NCBI GenBank assembly: GCA_947044405.1
Contig: CAMRHE010000207.1
Location: 692,001 to 756,000 of the forward strand
Origin: Leptodactylus fallax
Lineage: Eukaryota > Chordata > Amphibia > Anura > Leptodactylidae
Length of the DNA: 64,000 nt
Direction: 5' to 3'
In this document: positions 56,230 through 64,000 of the stretch, piece by piece
Numbering within the stretch: the first letter of the stretch is position 1
Layout: each line of letters opens with the position of its first letter
Position numbers and translations under genes: made by a program
The notes under the pieces: model-generated
What the model was told of the DNA's origin: nothing
Database searches by the model: none
What the model saw: the letters and a program-made list of their open reading frames with translations, nothing else

Positions 56230-57792
56230 CACTGTGTGCAGAATTATTAGGCAAGTTGTATTTGAGATGATTATTTTTATTATTGAACAACAACTATGTT
56301 CTCAATCAACCCAAAAGACTCATAAATATCAAAGCTTAATATTTTTGGAAGTTGGAGTGGGTTTTTTTTAGATTTGGCTATCTTAGGAGGATATCTGTTT
56401 GTGCAGGTAACTATTACTGTGCAGAATTATTAGGCAACTTAATAAAAACCAAATATATACCCATCTCACTTGTTTATTTTCACTAGGTAAACCAATATAA
56501 CAACTGAAAATTTAGAAATAAACATTTGTGACATTCAAAAACAAAACCAAAAACAAATCAGTGACCAATATAGCCACCTTTCTTTACGATGACACTCAAA
56601 AGCCTTCCATCTATAGATTGTGTCAGTTGCTTGATCTGTTTACGATGCACATTGCGTGCAGTGGCCACCGCAGCCTCCCAGACACTGCTCAGTGAGGTGT
56701 ACTGTTTTTCCCTCCCTGTAGATCTCACATTTTATGAGGGACCACAGGTTCTCTATGGGGTTCAGATCAGGTGAACAAGGGGGCGATGTCATTATTTTTT
56801 TCTTCTTTTAGACCTTTACTGGCCAGACACGCTGTGGAGTATTTGGATGCATGTGATGGAGCATTGTCCTGCATGAAAATCATCTTTTTCTTGAACGATA
56901 CTGACTTCTTCCTGTACCACTGCTTGAAGAAAGTGTCTTCCAGAAACTGGCAGTAGGTCTGGGAGTTTAGCTTCACTCCATCCTCCACCCGAAAAGGTCC
57001 CACAAGTTCATCTTTGATGATACCAGCCCATACCAGTACCTCACCTCCACCTTGTGGCGTCTGAGTCGGATTGGAGCTCTCTGCCCTTTACTGATCCATC
57101 CTCGGGCCCATCCATCTGGCCCATCAAGAGTCACTCTCATTTCATCAGTCCATAAAACCTGAAAAATCAGTCTTAAGATAATTCTTGCCCCAGTCTTGAC
57201 ATTTTATCTTATGTTTCTTGTTCAAAGGTGGTCGTTTTTCAGCCTTCCTTACCTTGGCCATGTCCCTGAGTATCGCACACCTTGTGCTTTTTGATACTCC
57301 AGTAACGTTGCAGCTCTGAAATATGGCTAAACTGGTGGCTAATGGCATCTTGTCAGCTTCACGCTTGATTTTCCTCAATTCATTAGCAGTTATTTTGATC
57401 CTTTTTTTTTTCAACACGCTTCTTGCGACCCTGTTGGCTATTTGCCATGAAACACTTGATTGTTCGGTGATCACGCTTCAAAAGTTTGGCAATTTTAAGA
57501 CTGCTGCATCCCTCTGCAAGACATGTCACAATTTTTGACTTTTCAGAGTCCATCAAATCTCTCTTCTGACCCATTTTGCCAAAGGAAAGGAAGTTGCCTA
57601 ATAATTAAGCACACCTTATATAGGGTGTTGATGTCATTAGACCACACCCCTCCTCATTACAGAGATGCACATCACCAGATTTACTTAATTGGTAGTTGGC
57701 TTTCAAGCCTATACAGCTTGGAGTAGGACAACATGTATAAAAAGGATGATGTGATCAAAATACTCATTTGCCTAATAATTCTGCACACAGTG
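56230..57792 (-). mobile_element. Full-length but inactive Tc1/mariner-type element
   Basis: The ends cactgtgtgcagaattatta and its inverse taataattctgcacacagtg are flanked by TA (56228, 57793). About 1.56 kb. A third copy of tgtgcagaattattaggcaa lies inside at 56420. The transposase is on the minus strand. Confidence 0.93.
56570..57574 (-). pseudogene. Tc1-like transposase, frameshifted
   Basis: The start (MGQKRDLMDSEKSKIV) is followed by a helix-turn-helix (GCSSLKIAKLLKRDHRTIK). The coding region is split among at least three frames: 57574-57383, 57474-57145 and 57003-56767. The WTDEM motif after the second break and MQDNAPSHASK in the third piece carry the two catalytic Asp residues. The C-terminal end near 56580 is also recognisable. 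Multiple disruptions make it non-functional. Confidence 0.88.
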
Positions 57793-58050
57793 TATACTGT
57801 AGAGCTGATCTGGGCTCATACACTTCTAGCGGTCATCTAACTGCTGGTTCAGATGGGAGCTGCATCATGTTGGCTCCCATAGCTATGTACACAGCGCAAA
57901 TTGAGCACTGTGCACACAGTGATTGGGAAGGCAGGGACAATCATAAATCATCCCTGCCTTCCCTATGGGAGGTCCGGCTGTAGTAACTGCTGGTATCCCT
58001 ATGTTACAGCTGCACGATTTTGTGTAGCAGCCTAACCTTGCAAGGATGTA

Positions 58051-58426
58051 CAGGGGCATCTCAATAAATTAGAATATTTTTGAACCGTTCATTCATTTCA
58101 GTAATTCAGTAATACAATCCATAATCAGCGTCTTCCATGATTGTGTGTCCTACTGAACCAGACTGAGGGACCATTTAAAGGCTTAGGAAACCTTGGCAGG
58201 TGACGCTGAATTTACAATACTGAACTTTTTTACAATATTCTAATTTTCTTAGATTTGGGTTTTCATTACGTGTAATCCATAATCAACATTTACAGAAATA
58301 AAACACTTGAAACAGAACTCTCTGTGTGTAAAGAATCTAGAAAATATAGGAGGGCACTTTTTTTTAATTCAATTACTGAAATAAATAAACGTTTCAAAGA
58401 TATTCTAATTTATTGAGATGCATCTG
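58051..58426. mobile_element. Mariner-type MITE with TA target duplication
   Basis: Ends caggggcatctcaataaatt and aatttattgagatgcatctg are inverted and flanked by TA (58049, 58427). At 376 bp it has no transposase. Confidence 0.88.
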
Positions 58427-58428
58427 TA

Positions 58429-59505
58429 TATAGTCAACAGGCGGTCTGGACCTAGCAAATCAAATTTGAGCTAAGGTAATAGTGAACAATGTCTTATCTG
58501 TACATTTTAGCAGCATTTACATTTCCTTTTCCTTTTCTATCTGGGCCCAGACCGCCAGAGGGCAGGGGTAATAAATTTATGATGCACAGACTGCCAGCCA
58601 TCAAAGGAAATCAGAAAAGAAATCAAAGATATTTAATCAGCCTTAGGGTGTTGAGGGTAACCTGTGGGAGATTCTGGCTTCTGGGCCCAGTCACAGCTGC
58701 AAATACTGAGACTCCTATAGATAAGCCAGTGTTTAGAAGAGATTTTGGTGGAAGTAGACTCCCTTTAAAAAGGATTGTCTCATGAAGACAATGAACCCCT
58801 GTCTATATGGCCTATTAGGACATCATAGATGGAGGTCTAAACTGAGGAACAGCCAAATAGTGGCTCTATGAGTGTGGCTCCTGTTCCGGCAGAGAAGAGA
58901 CATCCTTATTTTACTGTCATTCATTCATGTAGTTCTGCATTTCTTCTGTAGCGGACAATGTGGGGTCAATAAAATCAGCTGTTTGCTAGGGTCGTTGAAC
59001 TACTACAACCCCTTTTAATACGGTCTAAGTAGGAGCAGAATCTATAACAAGTATTATGTATTTCCCATATAAAATATCTGCCCTTATTATGACAAACCTT
59101 GCATATGCCTGTGGGCAGAAATAATGAAGCTAAATAAAAACTTTACATTCCCATTCCATTTTACCAGCATTTTGTGAAAATCATTATCGTATTAGATAAT
59201 TATTGTCAGTTCCAACTCTTTGACTAATGACAACATCGTAATTAGTTTGTTTAAAGAACAAAGGAGAGGAGATAGCGAGAGAGATTGATAATTAGCGCCT
59301 GCACAGATGACATCACTGACAACCTTTCAGAGATCTCAGAAACTATGGCAACGAGGTGGGGGTGTCCTTGGTGAAACATCTAGGAGATGTCAAGTATTTA
59401 ACAAAGTGTATAAAACCCATGTTATGTTAAAGGATACCAAAACCGGATTGGTAATTTAGCTTATTCTGTCTTCATGGACATATTGTACTGCTATATACCG
59501 TATGG

Positions 59506-59543
<38 letters not shown>

Positions 59544-59765
59544 CAATATATATATGTTGGAATCACAATTCATCTATTTGGTTTCATTAAATTTTTTTCT
59601 ATTTTACTAAAATCCTAGATTTATATTCTCACAGACATTTGGCATAATTCTAATAAACTCTCTAGTATTCTGCAACCGGGAAAATCCAGCAGATATCAGT
59701 TGAATTCTAGGTAGAAATCTGGCAGAAAGTGTTCAACTTCCCTGTAGTGCCATCACAAGAGAAGG
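58429..59765. other. Intronic stretch with a candidate conserved block and TA repeat
   Basis: 59150-59350 is unique-looking and dense in homeodomain words (tagataattattg, cgtaattagtttg) and a SOX-like gaacaaagg. A TA microsatellite lies at about 59508-59540. No exon recognised. Confidence 0.5.
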
Positions 59766-60136
59766 GGTTTTATATGCTAAAAATATTGATGACCCATCCT
59801 AAAGATAGGTCACTAAGATCAGATGTGTGGGGGGCTGACAACAGGCACTCCCATTGCTTAGCTTTTCTTAGTAGTTGATAGACAGAGAATGTAGCAGGAA
59901 GCAGACAGCTCTGTGCTTTGTGTGGTGGCTGAACCAAGTCACTGCAGCTTAGCTCCTGTTCAAATGATCTGCAATACCCTGGTCCAGCCACTAGGTAGAG
60001 AACAACACTGTCTGCTTCCTGTCCCATTCTCTGTGTGTCAGCTGCTGAGAACAGCTAATGGATGGGGGTGCCAGGTGTCAGACCCCACCAATCTGATATT
60101 GACTACCTACCTTGGGATAGGTCATCATTATTTAAA
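59766..60136. mobile_element. Palindromic MITE, family C
   Basis: Left arm tattgatgacccatcctaaa, right arm ccttgggataggtcatcatt. The halves mirror each other (cagagaatgtagcaggaagc / gcttcctgtcccattctctg). Confidence 0.8.
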
Positions 60137-60529
60137 CAATACATGGGGCTTATTGCTATAAAAAAAAAGGGGGGAAAAAAAATATATATAACCACCAATT
60201 GCGCAAGTTCTCCCACTTAAAAAGATGAGGCCGGCCTGTAATTGTCATCATAGGTAGACCTCAACTATGAGAGACAAAATGAGAAAACATATCTAGAAAA
60301 TCACATTGTCTGATTTTTTAAGAATTTATTTGCAAATTATGGTGGAAAATAAGTATTTGGTCACCTACAAACAAGCAAGATTTCTGGCTCTCACAGACCT
60401 GAAACTTCTTCTTTAAGAGGCCCCTCTGTCCTCCACTCATTACCTGTAGTAATGGCTCCTGTTTGACATTGTTATCAGTATAAAAGACACCTGTCCACAA
60501 CCTCAAACAGTCACACTCCAAACTCCACT

Positions 60530-61530
60530 ATGGTGAAGACCAAAGAGCTGTGGAAGGACACCAGAAACAAAATTGTAGACCTGCACCAGGCTGGGAAGAC
60601 TGAATCTGCAATAGGCAAGCAGCTTGGTGTGAAGAAATCAACTGTGGGAGCAATAATTAGAAAATGGAAGACATACAAGACCACTGATAATCTCCCTCAA
60701 TCAGGGGCTCCACGCAAGATCTCACCCCGTGGGGTCAAAATGATCACAAGAACGGTGAGCAAAAATCCCAGAACCACATGGGGGGACCTAGTGAATGACC
60801 TGCAGAAAGCTGGGACTAACGTAACAAAGGCTACCGTCAGTAACACACTACGCCGCCAGGGACTCAGATCCTGCAGTGCCAGACATGTCCCCCTGCTTAA
60901 GCCAGTACATATCCGGGCCCGTCTGAAGTTTGCTAGAGAGCATTGGGAGAATGTCATATGGTCAGATGAAACCAAAGTAGAACTGTTTGGTAGAAACACA
61001 ACTCGTGGTGTTTGGAGGAGAGTGAATGCTGAGTTGCATCCAAAGAACACCATACCTACTGTGAAGCATGGGGGGGGCAACATCATGCTTTGGGGCTGTT
61101 TCTCTGCAAAGGGACCAGGACGACTGATCCGTGTACATGAAAGAATGAATGGGGCCATGTATCGTGAGATTTTGAGTGCAAACCTCCTTCCATCAGCAAG
61201 GGCATTAAGATGAAACGTGGCTGGGTCTTTCAGCATGACAATGATCCCAAGCACACCACCAGGGCAATGAAGGAGTGGGTTGGTAAGAAGCATTTCAAGG
61301 TCCTGGAGTGGCCTAGCCAGTCTCCAGATCTCAACTCCATAGAAAACCTTTGGAGGGAGTTGAAAGTCCGTGTTGCCCAGCGACAGCCCCAAAACATCCC
61401 TGCTCTAGGGGAGATCTGCATGGAGGAATGGGCCAACATACCAGCAACAGTGTGTGCCAACCTTGTGAAGACTTACAGAAAACGTTTGACCTCTGTCATT
61501 GCCAACAAAGGATATATAACAAAGTATTGA
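60530..61530 (+). pseudogene. Tc1-like transposase, one frameshift from intact
   Basis: The first frame starts at 60530 and has two DNA-binding helix-turn-helix regions ([20 protein letters not shown] and [14 protein letters not shown]) separated by an AT-hook-like GAPRK. It then gives [13 protein letters not shown] with the first catalytic Asp, and ends at 61213. The second frame, from 61210, gives [11 protein letters not shown] and [14 protein letters not shown]. The second Asp and the Glu are separated by 34 residues (DD34E). A one-base deletion near 61206 is the likely break. No other stop is seen. Confidence 0.9.
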
Positions 61531-61663
61531 GATGAACTTTTGTTATTGACCAAATACTTATTTTCCACCATAATTTGCAAATAAATTCTTTAAAAATCAA
61601 GACAATGTGATTTTCTGGATTTGTTTTCTCATTTTGTCTCTCATAGCTGAGGTCTACCTATGA

Positions 61664-62572
61664 CAGTGATGGCGAACCTTTTAGAGACTGAGTGCCCAAA
61701 CTGCAACCCAAAACCCACTAATTTATCGCAAAGTGCCAACAAAGTGCTGGCAATTTAACCTTAAATTAACCAGGATCTGTTTTATAGTGACCGTGCAATG
61801 TTATTACAGCCTGTAATAATATCACGTCTGCTATAAAACAGATACTGTGTGATATAAATAGTGAAGGGCCTCCACACAGTACAATGCACTCCACAGTGGC
61901 CCCCAGACAGTACAATTCGCTCTGAAGTGGCCCCCAGACAATACTATATGCTCCAGAATGGCCCCCAGACAGTATTATATGCTCCAGAGTGGCCCCCACA
62001 CAGTATTATACACTCCACAGTGGGCCCCCGCACAGTATTATATGCCACTTTCCCCCCAGTAGATATGCTTCACAGTGGACCCCCACACAGTAGTATATGC
62101 TTTACAGTGGCCCCCACACAGTAGTATATGCTTCACAGTGGGGCCCCACACAGTAGTATATGCTTTACAGTGGGCCCCCACACAGTAGTATATGATTCGC
62201 AATGGGGCCCCACACAGTAGCATATTCTTCACAGTGGGGCCCCACATATTAGTATATGCTTCACAGTAGGCCCCCACACAGTAGTTTATGCGTCACAGTA
62301 GGCCCCACACAGTAGTGTATGCTCCACAGTAGGCCCTCACACAGTAGTTTATGCTACTTACCTATTCCCACGAAGAGCTGCAGTCCCACGAAGAGCGTCC
62401 TCCTTCTTCTGCTCGCGCACGCTGATGACTTACTTCATCACGCCTGCGTCGGGGCAGAGATTACACTCTGCAATCAGTGTAAACCGCGGTTCCGCGGACT
62501 GCGGCCTACACTAACAGCTCGCACATACAGCTGAAAGAAGCGATCGCTCACTAATAGGGTTCGCCATCACGG
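61664..62572. mobile_element. hAT-type element with internal 31-bp array, inserted in a Tc1 end
   Basis: Ends cagtgatggcgaaccttt and tagggttcgccatcacgg are inverted. An exact 8-bp duplication acctatga flanks it (61656-61663 and 62573-62580). Left end sequence (gactgagtgcccaaactgca) is inverted relative to the right end of the 41.3 kb element. No transposase. Confidence 0.93.
61863..62350. repeat. 31-bp minisatellite (about 15 units)
   Basis: Unit: cacacagtagtatatgct then tcacagtggcccc. Starts 62084 and 62115 confirm 31 bp. Variants include popular tccagagtggcccc at the left side. The unit matches that at 39 kb and the reverse strand of 41.4 kb. Confidence 0.93.
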
Positions 62573-62664
62573 ACCTATGATATCAATTACAGGCCTCTCT
62601 CATCTTTTTAAGTGGGAGAACTTGCACAATTGGTGGCTGACTAAACACTTTTTTTCCCCACTAT

Positions 62665-63675
62665 AATACAAGGACATGCGTGTGTGATCTATGGCTAATA
62701 GATGATGTCTCTGAAAGTTGAAGCCTCTCAATATTAACTAGCATAATGGGATTTTCCAGAATTTATATGTTGATGACCAATCCTTAGTAGTAATTAACTT
62801 GGTCCCGGGGATCACTGATGATGGCCCCGGGGGTCCCAGCGATGTCACGACCTCCAGGTCATGTGATCCGAAGCAGCACTCCACCCCCTCCTCCTCTGAT
62901 CTCAAGGATAATTAATTAGCTGTGCTATAGGGGCTCGTCCTACTAAAGTCAGCCAGCAGATTGGGGAAGAAGGGGTGGGCGGAACGCTGCTTTGGATAAC
63001 ATGACCAGGGGATTGTAACATCGCCAGAACCTCTAGGTAATAAATTAGTACGCCCCAGACAACCCCTTTAACAGAAAGGTGGTTGTACTTTTAGAGTGCA
63101 GAGGAATGGGCATCTGTTAAGGGGAGCCATTTATGACATATTCTGTGTATAAGTATAGGTTTACCTGCCGTATTTAATGTGATATTGGAGATAGTTTTGT
63201 ACTGTATAAATCTAGCCATCATTAATTTGACTGCTGCCGTGCACTACAGAAATAGGATTGGGCAGCAAATAACATCGGCACACTATTATGTCAGCAGTCA
63301 ATTTGAGGACTTCTACATGTATATATCCGTATTACAGATTTGTGTTGAACAAATCTTTGGCCCATGCCAAATTTCCATACGTTTCCAATTTTACTTACTA
63401 AAGGTTGATATGAAATCTGTGAGAAAAAAAATGTGGCATTCTCCTTCGCAAGGATTTTCTCCCCTGGAAGCCTTACTCAATATAAAAATACAGTGGTGTC
63501 CAGAAGCAGCACATGGTGGCACAAAGAACATCTGTGGCTGTGCCATGTGCATTATCCAAAAAAAAGTTTGTGATGGCACTCCGAAGTTGTATCTGCATAA
63601 AGTATTTATTAACAATTCGGTGTGAAATGCTGAAATGCAACATTTTCGGGAACACGTCCATTCATCAGGCATTGG
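62665..63675. other. Intronic or flanking stretch, no exon recognised
   Basis: 62750-63075 has the look of a family C MITE (ttgatgaccaatccttagta; right end cagacaacccctttaac). The 148-codon frame at 63179 lacks family similarity and splice support. Confidence 0.45.
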
Positions 63676-64000
63676 TTAAAGGGAATCTGTCAGGGCAATT
63701 TGGGACACTAAAACACCCACATGTCCATATGGACCGGGGGTTTAGTGCCCCAAATCACCCTGTTATAAGCCAGGGTATCTATCTTTGGCTTCACTGAAGA
63801 ACAGCGCAGGTGCCGGGAGGCGTGCCAACGAAGAATCTCATAATCTCATGTTCTCGCGGAGCAGCGTTGATCGGACCCTTCTCTAGGTAAGTATAAAGGT
63901 TTTTTATTTTTAATGTGCCTGCGGATTGCATTACAACAGGGCGATTTGGGACACTAAACCCCAGGTCTATAAGGACTTGTGGGTGGTTTAGTGTCCCAGA
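63676..64000. mobile_element. Family E palindromic MITE (right end cut by window)
   Basis: TTAA aagggaatctgtcagggc starts at about 63676. Arms gggacactaaaacaccca and ggtggtttagtgtccca are inverted. The right terminus is beyond the window. Confidence 0.82.

Larger units (their letters stand above)
60159..62664 (+). mobile_element. Tc1-like element, near-complete, split by a hAT insertion
   Basis: Long terminal inverted repeats (roughly 200 bp) begin near ataaaaaaaaaggggggaaa on the left and end tttttccccactata on the right. Inner portions read attatggtggaaaataagta and tacttattttccaccataat. The right repeat is split by the element at 61664-62572; removing it leaves about 1.6 kb. TA is present at both edges, though the A-rich left edge is not exact. 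Confidence 0.88.

Noticed and set aside
60697..61392. 231-codon minus-strand frame
   Set aside because: It is the antisense shadow of the Tc1 transposase on the plus strand.
61766..62277. Frames with repeating HSGP or WGPTVKH peptides
   Set aside because: Same minisatellite artefact as at 41.4 kb.
63179..63625. 148-codon plus-strand frame
   Set aside because: Composition looks like random A/T-rich sequence; no similarity to the missing Sushi or membrane exons.

Overview
The window is vertebrate nuclear DNA, most likely from a frog (neobatrachian anuran). It holds seven short, correctly spliced-looking exons of one neuronal membrane-protein gene in introns packed with Tc1/mariner, hAT-type and palindromic TTAA-flanked elements. 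The repeats resemble ones I know from frog genomes; the species cannot be fixed from sequence alone. Nothing looks bacterial, viral or organellar, and I saw no RNA gene or CRISPR array.

The only host gene I can support runs on the + strand between 32986 and 51253. Its exons encode, in order, Sushi, CUB (two exons), Sushi, CUB (two exons) and Sushi. This is the Sushi1-CUB2-Sushi2-CUB3-Sushi3 part of the SEZ6 family ectodomain. Wording of several segments (for example EQGSIIIEC, VYDSYEVEYLPIEG, FYDGDDLTARVLG) fits SEZ6L (seizure 6-like) better than SEZ6 or SEZ6L2 as I remember them. All exons join in frame: introns between domains are phase 1 and introns inside CUB domains are phase 2. The seven exons total 1248 nt (416 codons). 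The signal peptide, N-terminal region and first CUB domain should lie upstream of position 1 or in exons I did not recognise. The last two Sushi domains, transmembrane helix and cytoplasmic tail were not found before position 64000.

Layout: 1-32985 is intron or upstream sequence with TTAA-flanked palindromic MITEs, two small hAT-type copies with tandem-array relatives, and a 0.9 kb minisatellite at 26.3-27.2 kb. 32986-33171 is Sushi1. 33172-42589 is a 9.4 kb intron with a Tc1 element carrying a nested SINE (33.7-34.9 kb), a 1.6 kb hAT-type element built around a 31-bp minisatellite (38.9-40.5 kb) and a second hAT-type element with its own 31-bp array (41.3-42.0 kb). 42590-51253 holds the remaining six exons. 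51254-64000 is intron (or 3' flank) with at least four Tc1/mariner-type elements, a 216-bp near-perfect palindrome, and a third TSD-flanked minisatellite-bearing hAT inserted in the right terminal repeat of a nearly intact Tc1.

The most unusual signal is that four separate arrays, all inside elements with hAT-like ends, share exactly the same 31-bp period. Three of them share a recognisable unit, which suggests a repeat family that carries and amplifies an internal minisatellite.
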